Source: Chryseobacterium sp. H1D6B
GTDB taxonomy: Bacteria > Bacteroidota > Bacteroidia > Flavobacteriales > Weeksellaceae
Direction: 5' to 3'
DNA: 64,000 nucleotides
Assembly: GCF_029892445.1 (NCBI RefSeq)
Contig: NZ_JARXVJ010000001.1
Coordinates: 2,480,001-2,544,000, forward strand
Every line of letters starts with the position of its first letter. Within the stretch, counting starts at the first letter, position 1. The translations under genes were made by a program, and so were the position numbers. The notes beneath the pieces were generated by a model. That model was not told the DNA's origin. It did no database searches and saw only the letters and a list, made by a program, of their open reading frames with translations. Below are positions 25,992 to 33,919 of this stretch, piece after piece.

Positions 25992-26024
25992 AAAGTGGAA
26001 AGTCAATTTGGCTTTTCACTTTTT
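25992..26024 (+). terminator. Terminator after dapA
   Basis: Inverted repeat AAAGTGGAAAG / CTTTTCACTTT with one G-T pair, followed by TTTTT. It lies just before the acetyltransferase start. Confidence 0.75.
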
Positions 26025-26038
26025 TTAATCAAAAAAAT

Positions 26039-26542
26039 ATGAAATTAATTGCAGCAACAGAAAAAGACATACCCCTTATTCAGGATCTGGCAAGAAGATC
26101 ATGGGAAAATGCTTATGCAGAAATACTTTCCAGCGAACAGATGGAGTATATGCTTGCTACCATGTATTCTCAGGAAGAAATTTCAAATCATTTAAAGCAT
26201 CCGAAATATCATTATTATCTGATCCTGGATGAAAATACAGATTCGTTTGATGGTTTCATAGGCTATGAAAACGGCTATGAAGAGCAGACAACAAAACTTC
26301 ACCGTATTTATTTAGTTCCTGAAAGCAAAGGGAAAGGACTGGGAAAAACAACGCTGGAATTTTTGAATCAAAAAGCTTCTGAAAGCGGTGATAAAAGAAT
26401 TATTTTGAATGTAAATAAATATAATGCAGCCAAAAATTTCTACGAATCTCAAGGATATACTGTATATGATGAAGGTGTTTTTGACATCGGAAACAATTTT
26501 TTTATGGATGATTATTTAATGGAATTCTTAATTCACGATTAA
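26039..26542 (+). CDS. GNAT family N-acetyltransferase
   Basis: A 167-residue GNAT protein. The acetyl-CoA-binding loop is PESKGKGLGKTTLEF (about residues 99-113), followed by ILNVNKYNAAKNFYESQGY. The N-terminal IQDLARRSWENAYAEIL is typical of the family. Substrate unknown. Separated from dapA by a terminator. Confidence 0.85.
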   Translation: MKLIAATEKDIPLIQDLARRSWENAYAEILSSEQMEYMLATMYSQEEISNHLKHPKYHYYLILDENTDSFDGFIGYENGYEEQTTKLHRIYLVPESKGKGLGKTTLEFLNQKASESGDKRIILNVNKYNAAKNFYESQGYTVYDEGVFDIGNNFFMDDYLMEFLIHD

Positions 26543-26836
26543 TTGACTTATAATTCTGTAACATTAGCCTGTAATTCTATAACAAGTGAAGTGTATTTTT
26601 GATTCATCTTTGTATCAGAACCAAATCACTCCAAAATAGTACATTCATATGCTTGGTTTTAAGCTGTTTTAGCTTTTTATCAGTGTATTTTTTTCATCCT
26701 TAGTGTTTAAATTCCTGTATTTATTGATACAGGAATTTTTCGTGTCTATACCTAAAATGTAAAAAAAAGATCCTAATTCACTTTTAATTGAAATAAATTG
26801 CTATATTTACTTCAAATTTGACACACTTATATTAGG
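26543..26836. other. Intergenic region with an isolated terminator-like hairpin
   Basis: About 290 bases without a gene. A strong hairpin (AATTCCTGTAT / ATACAGGAATT, 26710-26737) followed by TTT lies 170 bases after the acetyltransferase, far for its own terminator, so a short untranslated transcript ending here is possible. No other structure recognised. Confidence 0.4.
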
Positions 26837-26838
26837 AT
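26770..26838. promoter_or_regulatory. Inverted repeat upstream of the AraC-type gene
   Basis: ATCCTAAT (26770-26777) and ATTAGGAT (26831-26838) are exact reverse complements and flank the likely promoter and leader (TATATTTAC at 26802). The right arm covers the probable ribosome-binding site, so this could be an autoregulatory operator or a leader hairpin. Confidence 0.35.
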
Positions 26839-26842
26839 GAAA

Positions 26843-27418
26843 ATGTATGTAAAATTTGATTTCAATGCCATCTGTAAGAAGGTATTGGATGAAAAACTTA
26901 AAGAACACGGTTTGAAATACCGTATGCTGAATTTTGGAGAAGTAGAATTTTACGAGTCTCTTACACAGGAACAGCATACTGTTTTTAAAAAAAACCTTGA
27001 AGATTATGGTATTGAAATTATTGAAAGCCAAAAAACAGCATTGGTACAAAAAATAAAAGATGCGATTGTTGAACTGGTTTTTTCTGATGAATTCATTCCT
27101 GTGAAAGCATCTATCTATATTGCAGAAAAACTAAAGCACAGCTATGGATATCTGTCTAATTTATTTTCAGAAGTTGCTTATACATCAATAGAAAATTTTA
27201 TTATTCTGCAGAAAATTGAGTACGCAAAAGAATTAATTGTGAGCAATAAACTTAGTCTTACTGAGATTGCTCTAAAACTTAATTATTCTAGTGTGGCCCA
27301 TTTAAGTACACAATTTAAAAATACAACGGGAATTACTCCTTCTCAGTTTCAAAAAATCATAGTGAAGAGAAGGAAAGCACAGAATATGGCTGTTAATTCT
27401 AAGGTATTATATGAATAA
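26843..27418 (+). CDS. AraC-type helix-turn-helix regulator
   Basis: Start placed at ATG 26843, five bases after AGGA; an in-frame ATG at 26837 overlaps that AGGA. The 191-residue protein has an N-terminal domain of about 80 residues (YVKFDFNAICKKVLDEKL...) and a C-terminal AraC DNA-binding domain: IYIAEKLKHSYGYLSNLFSEV as first helix-turn-helix and TEIALKLNYSSVAHLSTQFKNTTGITPSQF as second. No ligand-binding cupin is seen. It overlaps the next gene, a receiver-like protein, by eight bases, so the two are co-expressed and may act together. Many relatives occur in Flavobacteriia; targets are unknown. Confidence 0.8.
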   Translation: MYVKFDFNAICKKVLDEKLKEHGLKYRMLNFGEVEFYESLTQEQHTVFKKNLEDYGIEIIESQKTALVQKIKDAIVELVFSDEFIPVKASIYIAEKLKHSYGYLSNLFSEVAYTSIENFIILQKIEYAKELIVSNKLSLTEIALKLNYSSVAHLSTQFKNTTGITPSQFQKIIVKRRKAQNMAVNSKVLYE

Positions 27419-27857
27419 AGAATACCTCAATGTTTTATTGGCAGATAATGATAAAACCTCCCAAATAGTCTTTAAAAATATTTTCAAAGATTTAAAAATT
27501 GGCTTGAAAATCCAGACTTTCTCTAATGGAGAAGACTTAATGGAATATTTAAATAACGAAGAAGTTCAGGTTCCTGAAATTGTATTCATGAGTCATAACA
27601 TTCCTAATAAAAGCAGTCTGGAATACCTTGAAAAAATAAGAATGGATCCTCGGTTCAGTAATATGGTTACAGCTGTTTATTCTGAAGATCTTTCTGAAGA
27701 GGAAGTGGAGGATATTTTTGTAAAAGGAGCAAATGTTTATATTAAAAAGAAAGATGATTATAATGCTTTGAAAAAAGTGATTTCTGAAGTGATCACAATC
27801 AATTGGCAGTATCATAGTTCGGGTTTAAATAAAGATAATTTTATCATGAGAGTATGA
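27411..27857 (+). CDS. Pseudo-receiver domain protein lacking the phospho-acceptor Asp
   Basis: A 148-residue single-domain response-regulator fold. Acidic residues of the metal pocket are present (LLADND, D12 and D14), as are a TAVYSED segment and a Lys in YIKKK (about residue 112). The strand that normally ends in the phosphorylated Asp (FLDxNMP) reads FMSHNIP, with Ser61 in place of Asp, and the usual Pro after the Lys is Lys. Phosphotransfer is therefore unlikely. The protein may work as a phosphorylation-independent partner of the overlapping AraC-type regulator. Call of fold is confident; role is inferred. Confidence 0.75.
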   Translation: MNKEYLNVLLADNDKTSQIVFKNIFKDLKIGLKIQTFSNGEDLMEYLNNEEVQVPEIVFMSHNIPNKSSLEYLEKIRMDPRFSNMVTAVYSEDLSEEEVEDIFVKGANVYIKKKDDYNALKKVISEVITINWQYHSSGLNKDNFIMRV

Positions 27858-28437
27858 TGGATATTGTGTTTTTTGTTGTTTTTAAGTGATAGAAAATATT
27901 GTATTTAAAGCATAATATTCACACAAAGGTGAAAATTCTATAACTAATAATTGAAATAATATAAAAGGTTGTAGACTGGATATCACCAAATTTGTAGACA
28001 TAAAATAAGCAACACAAATTATCTATATAAAATTAATGAATGAATGAAAAATAATTGTTTCAGAGTTGAAACTAAATTATATAAATCACAATGTTAGTTA
28101 AACAAAATGAATTATATCAATTCCCAATTTCAAAAAAAGCGCAGAAGATCTTTAAACAAAACGGTACAATCATGAAAACTCAATAAGTTAGGGGATATAT
28201 TCGTTTCATTAAAAATATCCTTTAACGACAAATCAGTTAGTTTTTATAATAAAAAGTTGGGAACATAATTCATTTTGTTTTTTCAATTTATTTTAATAGT
28301 TGCATTTTTAAATATCCTTTCAAATAATATATAAATATTTTCAAAACCAATCACAAAATATTATTTATGATAACTATTAAAATAAATTTTTTAAAAGAAA
28401 CTAAAAATAATTTCTTCTAAATAACAGTTTTATAAGG
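27858..28437. other. Long AT-rich intergenic region
   Basis: About 580 bases between two operons. Apart from a 31-codon open frame (28091-28186) and the terminator at its right end, I see no gene, tRNA or clear repeat. Very AT-rich. Confidence 0.5.
28091..28186 (+). CDS. Possible small peptide of 31 residues
   Basis: ATG to TAA frame encoding a basic peptide (MLVKQNELYQFPISKKAQKI...). No ribosome-binding site is evident and no family is recognised. It lies on the same strand as the pseudo-receiver gene and before the terminator at 28440. It may be chance. Confidence 0.2.
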   Translation: MLVKQNELYQFPISKKAQKIFKQNGTIMKTQ

Positions 28438-28439
28438 GG

Positions 28440-28470
28440 GCCGCGGAAAGAATTCTTTTCGCGGTTTTTT
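28440..28470 (+). terminator. Terminator facing recG
   Basis: GC-rich inverted repeat CCGCGGAAAG / CTTTTCGCGG (28440-28463, one mismatch) followed by TTTTTTT. It ends plus-strand transcription from the pseudo-receiver region or from an unrecognised transcript, immediately before the end of recG on the other strand. Confidence 0.75.
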
Positions 28471-30554
28471 TATGAAATTTTACTCCATTTATTTTTTCCT
28501 TTATAATATTTAAGATAATAATTTTTGATTACCTGATTTTCAGCTCTGCTTAACAGCGGGTCTGCTTCTAATATTTTTTCGACGACATTTTTTGTATTCT
28601 TTATAATTGCAGCATCTTTCACCAGGTCTAATCTTTTAAAATCTACAACACCGCTCTGCTGGGTTCCCAGAATATCACCGGGACCGCGAAGCTGCATATC
28701 TACTTCAGAAATTTTAAAACCGTCGTTGGTCTCCGTCATCGTTTTAATTCGGGTTCTGCTTTCTGCAGAAAGTTTATCAGAGGTCATTAAAATACAGTAA
28801 CTCTGCTCTGCGCCACGCCCTACACGGCCGCGTAACTGATGAAGCTGGGATAAACCAAATCTTTCAGCACTTTCAATAACCATTACAGAAGCGTTAGGAA
28901 CATTAACACCTACTTCAATTACCGTGGTAGCAACCATAATCTGAGCTTGTCCAGATGCAAAATAATTCATAGCCGTATCTTTTTCATCAGGTTTCATTTT
29001 ACCGTGAAGCATGGCCACATTATAATCTGAGAAAGACTGCATGACATGTTCTAATCCTTCCATTAAATTTTTGTAATCCAATGTTTCCGATTCTTCAATT
29101 AACGGATAGACAAAATAGATCTGTCTGCCTTTTCGGATTTCATCTCTGCAAAAATTATAAACAAAAACCCTGTCTTTTTCACGCCGGTGGGCAGTAATAA
29201 TAGGTTTCCTTCCGACAGGCATTTCATCAATCACAGAAACATCCAGGTCCGAATAAAAACTCATCGCAAGCGTTCTTGGAATTGGCGTTGCCGTCATGAC
29301 TAAAATATGAGGCGGAATTTTATTTTTGGCCCATAATTTAGCTCTCTGAGCCACTCCGAATCTGTGCTGTTCATCAATAATTGCTAGCCCCAGATTTTTA
29401 AATTTCACTTTATCCTCCAGCAGAGCATGAGTTCCTACCAGCATAGAAAGACTTCCGTTTTCAAGCTCTTCATGAATGATTTTTCTTGCAGATGCTTTGG
29501 TTGATCCTGTTAAAAGACGGACGTTAATACCGATTTCATTTAATAAATCTTTTATTCCGTTATAATGCTGCTGGGCTAAAATTTCAGTAGGAGCCATAAT
29601 ACAGCTCTGAAAACCGTTGTCTAGTGCTATCAGCATCGTAAGCAGAGCGACCATCGTTTTTCCGGATCCCACATCTCCCTGCAGAAGCCTGTTCATCTGG
29701 ATGGGCTTTTTCATATCCTGACGGATCTCTTTTAGAACTCTTTTCTGTGCATTGGTAAGCTCAAAAGGAAGATGGTCATTGTAAAAACTGGTAAAATAAT
29801 CTCCAACTATTGGAAATGGATTTCCAAAAGACTGTGTTTTATGATGAAGCTTTTTTAAACCAAATCCTAATTGAAAGAAAAAGGATTCTTCAAACTTTAA
29901 TCTATTATTCGCGGTTTCGAAATAATCTAAATTTTTCGGGAAATGAATATTCAGATAAGTTTTCTGCCGTGATAAAAATTTAAAAGATTTCATCATATAA
30001 TCAGGCAGGTTTTCTTCAATAAGAGCAGGGATTTCCTTACAGATATTTCTTAAGATCGTCTGAAAGAATTTTTGATTTAATCCTCTTTTTGTAAGCTTTT
30101 CCGAACTTGGATAGATAGGTCTTAAGCGGTTGTCACTTTCCTTCTTTTCTTCAATTTCAATTTCGGGATGAGCCATTGAAAACTGTTTGTTGAAAAGATT
30201 TACTTTTCCGAAAATAAAGATTTCACGATTGATCGGAAGCTGCTCTTTCAGCCACTTAGAATACTGAAACCAGACCAGATCCATAGCCCCAGTTTCATCA
30301 TTGAATTTTGCAGTAAGCCTTTTTATTTTTCCGGTTTGTATCTCCTGAACATGAGTGATTTTACCTTTCAGCTGAATATCAAGGTTATTCTCTTGAAGCT
30401 GGGAAATGGTGTACACTTTATTTTTATCAAGATACCGGATGGGGTAGAAGGTTAAAAAATCTTCCACAGTGGCAATACCTAACACATTTTTAATGAGTTT
30501 GGCTTTTTCAGGACCGATTCCTTTGATATATTCTATAGAGGTGTCTAAAGTCAT
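28470..30554 (-). CDS. recG: ATP-dependent DNA helicase RecG
   Basis: A 694-residue branched-DNA helicase that regresses stalled forks and processes recombination intermediates. N-terminal wedge domain (TLDTSIEYIKGIGPEKA...), Walker A GDVGSGKT near residue 294, Walker B with DEQHRFG, TATPIPRT motif III and QLRGRVGRG motif VI near the C terminus. Length is normal and the domain order complete. It is monocistronic as far as can be seen, with over 200 bases to the next gene upstream in that direction. Confidence 0.97.
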   Translation of the reverse strand: MTLDTSIEYIKGIGPEKAKLIKNVLGIATVEDFLTFYPIRYLDKNKVYTISQLQENNLDIQLKGKITHVQEIQTGKIKRLTAKFNDETGAMDLVWFQYSKWLKEQLPINREIFIFGKVNLFNKQFSMAHPEIEIEEKKESDNRLRPIYPSSEKLTKRGLNQKFFQTILRNICKEIPALIEENLPDYMMKSFKFLSRQKTYLNIHFPKNLDYFETANNRLKFEESFFFQLGFGLKKLHHKTQSFGNPFPIVGDYFTSFYNDHLPFELTNAQKRVLKEIRQDMKKPIQMNRLLQGDVGSGKTMVALLTMLIALDNGFQSCIMAPTEILAQQHYNGIKDLLNEIGINVRLLTGSTKASARKIIHEELENGSLSMLVGTHALLEDKVKFKNLGLAIIDEQHRFGVAQRAKLWAKNKIPPHILVMTATPIPRTLAMSFYSDLDVSVIDEMPVGRKPIITAHRREKDRVFVYNFCRDEIRKGRQIYFVYPLIEESETLDYKNLMEGLEHVMQSFSDYNVAMLHGKMKPDEKDTAMNYFASGQAQIMVATTVIEVGVNVPNASVMVIESAERFGLSQLHQLRGRVGRGAEQSYCILMTSDKLSAESRTRIKTMTETNDGFKISEVDMQLRGPGDILGTQQSGVVDFKRLDLVKDAAIIKNTKNVVEKILEADPLLSRAENQVIKNYYLKYYKGKNKWSKIS

Positions 30555-30727
30555 TCAGGTAAGTTCTAAATAGGAGAAAGAAATTTTAAATATCCATGTG
30601 CAGACAGCATTTAGAATGATAGTCAGATATTTTTTTTATCTCTTTCATAAATAGTGCTCTAATTTCGGGAAAATACAATTAAATGTAAAATTTTAAACAA
30701 AAAAACTTCACAGCTGTTCATGAAAAA

Positions 30728-30750
30728 AGACTTTCAAAATCTGAAAGTCT
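30728..30750 (-). terminator. Terminator after the thioredoxin gene
   Basis: Perfect 9-bp stem (AGACTTTCA / TGAAAGTCT, five-base loop), with a T run on the minus strand. It lies eight bases beyond the stop of the thioredoxin gene. Confidence 0.8.
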
Positions 30751-30757
30751 CTTATTT

Positions 30758-31291
30758 TTAATCTTTTATTTTAGATTTAAATTTCTTTTGATAATCTTCC
30801 CACTCCTCTCTAGTACGGATTTTTTTGTAAAGATTTTTAGAGATCAGTTCGAGATAGGGTTCAAGCTCTTTTGCAGATAACTCTCCCTGCAGAATGGTGA
30901 TAGGGCCTCCGGCTTCATCTAAAAAGACTGTACTTGGAACAGCGGCTACATTCATATACTGGGTGAACTCATGTAGAGAATTTTTTCCTTTTTTCTGTTC
31001 TTTATCTGGATTGGAGAAGGTTCTCCCAAATATTTCAATATCTTTTTTTTCTTCTGCATTGAACTTTACGGGATAATAATTCTCATTCAAAATCTGAGCA
31101 ATTACAGGATGTCCGTATGTTTTTTTGTCCATTATTTTACATGGTGCACACCAGTCTGCATAAAAATCGACAAGGATTTTTCTTGGACTTTCTTTCTGTG
31201 CCTTTAATGCCTCTTCAATAGTCATCCATTTTACTTGAGCAAAACTGAAGCTTAACAAAAATAGAGCGATTATGCTGAGGATTTTTTTCAT
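30758..31291 (-). CDS. Exported thioredoxin-family protein
   Basis: A 177-residue protein with signal MKKILSIIALFLLSFSFAQ. The thioredoxin fold has the active site WCAPC (FYADWCAPCKIM, about residues 47-51) and the cis-Pro segment NVAAVPSTVFLDE. An insert between active site and cis-Pro resembles DUF255/thioredoxin_7 types. It is probably a periplasmic disulfide reductase or isomerase. Partner proteins are not visible here; the gene stands alone between recG and the first POT transporter. Confidence 0.85.
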   Translation of the reverse strand: MKKILSIIALFLLSFSFAQVKWMTIEEALKAQKESPRKILVDFYADWCAPCKIMDKKTYGHPVIAQILNENYYPVKFNAEEKKDIEIFGRTFSNPDKEQKKGKNSLHEFTQYMNVAAVPSTVFLDEAGGPITILQGELSAKELEPYLELISKNLYKKIRTREEWEDYQKKFKSKIKD

Positions 31292-31335
31292 GAGATTTTA
31301 ATTATTATATAAAAATAAGCATAATCTGTCTGTTT

Positions 31336-32847
31336 TTATTTGACATCTTGCATTAATTTTTTCACAAATGGGGATATCAAAATTAATACCACACCCGCAA
31401 TTGCTGCGTACAGCCCCAATTGTTTATATCCTTCAGTATAAGTAATTAATGCATCATAATTAGTAGAGCCTTCTTTAGCAGTAGCCATTCCTGCTCCAAT
31501 AATTCCAGCAACATACTGTCCGTAAGCAGAAGCCAAAAACCACATTCCCATCATCATTCCCTGAAGATTCTTTGTAGAAAGTTTTGTCATGATCGACAGC
31601 CCGATCGGAGACAGACACAGCTCTCCAAGAGTGATAATCAATAAAGCGATTGTAAAGATGTTCAGTGATGTTATTCCCTGTAAATTAGCGAAGAATTTTG
31701 TTGCAAATAAAGCATAATAACCAATTCCAAGGAAAATAAAACCTAATCCGAATTTGATCAGTGTATTGGGTTCTATTTTTCTTTTATTCAGCCATATCCA
31801 AAGAAGTCCGATAATTGGAGCTAAGAAAATGATGAAAAATGCTCCTCCGGAATTATTAACTCCATTCGGGTCTAATCCAAGAAGGTCTTTATTTAAATTT
31901 TTAGCTGCAAAAATACTCAATGAACCCCCGCTCTGCTCATAAATTCCCCAGAATAGGATTGAAAACAATATAAATACCAGGGCCGCCCAAAGTTTTTTAC
32001 GTTCAGAAGCTGTTACTTTCGTCATCTCGTAAAAAAGATAAAGAAGGGTAAGAGGTCCTACTGTATACATAAAGTAGTTAGTATATTGTGTCTTAGCTAC
32101 CATTATCATAATGATGGGAATGAAAACCAGAGAAAGTACATAAACACCATATTCCTGCCATTTTGGGATAGGCGCTGTTTTTACTTCTGCGAGAGGATGT
32201 CCCGGCTGAAGTCCTATTGTTCCTAATCTCCGCTGGGTAAAGATGAAATTCACCAGACTTATCACCATTACAATTGCGGCCAGCCCGAAAGCTACATTCC
32301 ATCTCATGGTTTCAGGAATAAGGTGAGTGAGAATTTCACCCTTTCCTATTGTAATACATAGATAACCGCCTAATAAAGCTCCAAGATTGATTCCTGCATA
32401 AAAAAGTGAGAAACCGGCATCTGCCCTTGAATCGTTTGGTTTGTAAAGCTGTCCTACCATGGAAGAAATATTAGGTTTAAAGAAACCAGTTCCTACGACG
32501 GTAAAAGCAATTCCAAGAAAGAAAAATTTATGCGGATCTAATGCCAGGATCAGACTTCCCAGAATCATTAAAAGGCCGCCCCAAAAAAGAGATTTTCTAA
32601 AACCTAAGATTTTATCAGCAAAAAGTCCGCCTATGAAGGTAAAAGCATAAACAAAAGCCTGTGTTGCTCCATATTGAAGATTGGCTTCCTTTTCATGGAA
32701 ATTTAATTGAGAAATCATAAAGAAAACAAGCATTCCACGCATTCCGTAGAAGCAGAAACGTTCCCACATTTCAGAGAAGAAAAGGCTCCAGATCTGCCTA
32801 GGATATTTTCCTTTAAAATTTTGTATTTCGTCGAGAGTTAAGCTCAT
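31336..32847 (-). CDS. POT-family proton-dependent peptide transporter
   Basis: A 503-residue membrane protein of the PTR2/POT branch of the MFS, importing di- and tripeptides with protons. The signature EMWERFCFYGMRG (first helix, ExxERFxYYG type) and FYAGINLGALLGG (PTR2 motif) are present. Helices run through the whole length. First of three POT genes in this block, all on the minus strand and near a dipeptidyl peptidase. The nuclease gene upstream ends 17 bases before its start. Confidence 0.93.
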   Translation of the reverse strand: MSLTLDEIQNFKGKYPRQIWSLFFSEMWERFCFYGMRGMLVFFMISQLNFHEKEANLQYGATQAFVYAFTFIGGLFADKILGFRKSLFWGGLLMILGSLILALDPHKFFFLGIAFTVVGTGFFKPNISSMVGQLYKPNDSRADAGFSLFYAGINLGALLGGYLCITIGKGEILTHLIPETMRWNVAFGLAAIVMVISLVNFIFTQRRLGTIGLQPGHPLAEVKTAPIPKWQEYGVYVLSLVFIPIIMIMVAKTQYTNYFMYTVGPLTLLYLFYEMTKVTASERKKLWAALVFILFSILFWGIYEQSGGSLSIFAAKNLNKDLLGLDPNGVNNSGGAFFIIFLAPIIGLLWIWLNKRKIEPNTLIKFGLGFIFLGIGYYALFATKFFANLQGITSLNIFTIALLIITLGELCLSPIGLSIMTKLSTKNLQGMMMGMWFLASAYGQYVAGIIGAGMATAKEGSTNYDALITYTEGYKQLGLYAAIAGVVLILISPFVKKLMQDVK

Positions 32848-32864
32848 AGCTGCTTATAATTAAT

Positions 32865-33857
32865 TTAGTTTAAGTTATTATTTTCTTGATCCAGTTCAAA
32901 ACGAATTCTGTCCTGATCAATAATTTGTTTTAATTCTTCTTCTTTGGGAAGATACAATAAATATTTGCTGGCAAAAAGATTGTTTTTATCATTGAGAACT
33001 GAATATTTGACAATAGTTTCGTCTTTTTCCGAACATAGTAAAATTCCTATTGTAGGGTTGTCGCCTTCATTGCGTTTCAAATCGTCATACATTCTCACGT
33101 ACATATCAATCTGCCCGATATCTTGGTGAGATAATTCTCCGGTTTTTAAGTCAATAATGACAAAACATTTTAAAATGTAATTGTAGAAAACAAGATCAAT
33201 GTAAAAATCAGAAGTGTCTGTAGAAATATGCTGCTGTCTTGCTACGAAAGCAAATCCTTTCCCGAATTCTAACAAAAACTTTTGGATATGGTCAATAATA
33301 GCAGTTTCAATATCTTTTTCTGAAATTTTTTCATTGGACTGCAGTCCCAAAAATTCAAAAATGTAAGGGTCTTTTAAGACGCTGTGAATATTATCTGCGG
33401 GAGATTTTTTATGTTCCAGGACTCTTTCGTAGGCGAGAGAATTAATTTGTCTTTTTAAATCTCTTGAGCTCCAGTTGTTTTGAATAGATTCTTCTATATA
33501 GTAATTGATTTTTTGTGAGCTGTCTATTTTTAATAACATTCGGTAGTGGGTCCATGTCAATTCGTGACGCAGTGCGTCACATATTGGAAATACGTTATAG
33601 AAAGAACGCATATTCCTTAGATTACTCTCATCAAAGCCTTTTCCAAACTCCAATGTTAGTTTTTTAGACAGATTTTTCAGGGTGAAATTCCCATAGACTG
33701 CACGTTCTTTTCCTTTTTGTTCATCTTCAACAATCAATTGTCCTATCTGCCAGTAAGTGAGTAATAGAGTGGAATTCGCTATTCGAAAAACCTTTTCGCG
33801 CGATTGTGCAATGATTTCCTTTACGGATTTAAATAAAGAATCTTCGGAAATTTCCAT
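32865..33857 (-). CDS. YhcG-type PD-(D/E)XK nuclease domain protein (DUF1016)
   Basis: Start placed at 33857 (MEISEDSLFKSVKEII); an ATG at 33881 lies within the terminator hairpin of the upstream POT gene. The 330-residue protein has an N-terminal DUF1016 helical domain (TYWQIGQLIVEDEQKG, ERAVYGNFTLKNLSKKL, THYRMLLKI) and a C-terminal PD-(D/E)XK nuclease fold (FYIDLVFYNYILKCFVIIDLKTG, holding D and the DLK of the site). Family members are linked to DNA maintenance or defence, with unclear substrates. It is the only non-transport gene in the peptide block. Confidence 0.85.
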   Translation of the reverse strand: MEISEDSLFKSVKEIIAQSREKVFRIANSTLLLTYWQIGQLIVEDEQKGKERAVYGNFTLKNLSKKLTLEFGKGFDESNLRNMRSFYNVFPICDALRHELTWTHYRMLLKIDSSQKINYYIEESIQNNWSSRDLKRQINSLAYERVLEHKKSPADNIHSVLKDPYIFEFLGLQSNEKISEKDIETAIIDHIQKFLLEFGKGFAFVARQQHISTDTSDFYIDLVFYNYILKCFVIIDLKTGELSHQDIGQIDMYVRMYDDLKRNEGDNPTIGILLCSEKDETIVKYSVLNDKNNLFASKYLLYLPKEEELKQIIDQDRIRFELDQENNNLN

Positions 33858-33876
33858 CGTACGAAAATAAAAAAAA

Positions 33877-33898
33877 ACCACTGAATAATCAGTGGTTT
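33877..33898 (-). terminator. Terminator after the second POT gene
   Basis: Perfect 10-bp stem AAACCACTGA / TCAGTGGTTT with a four-base loop and a long T run on the minus strand. Confidence 0.85.
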
Positions 33899-33919
33899 AT
33901 AAAATTATGTTTTTGATGT

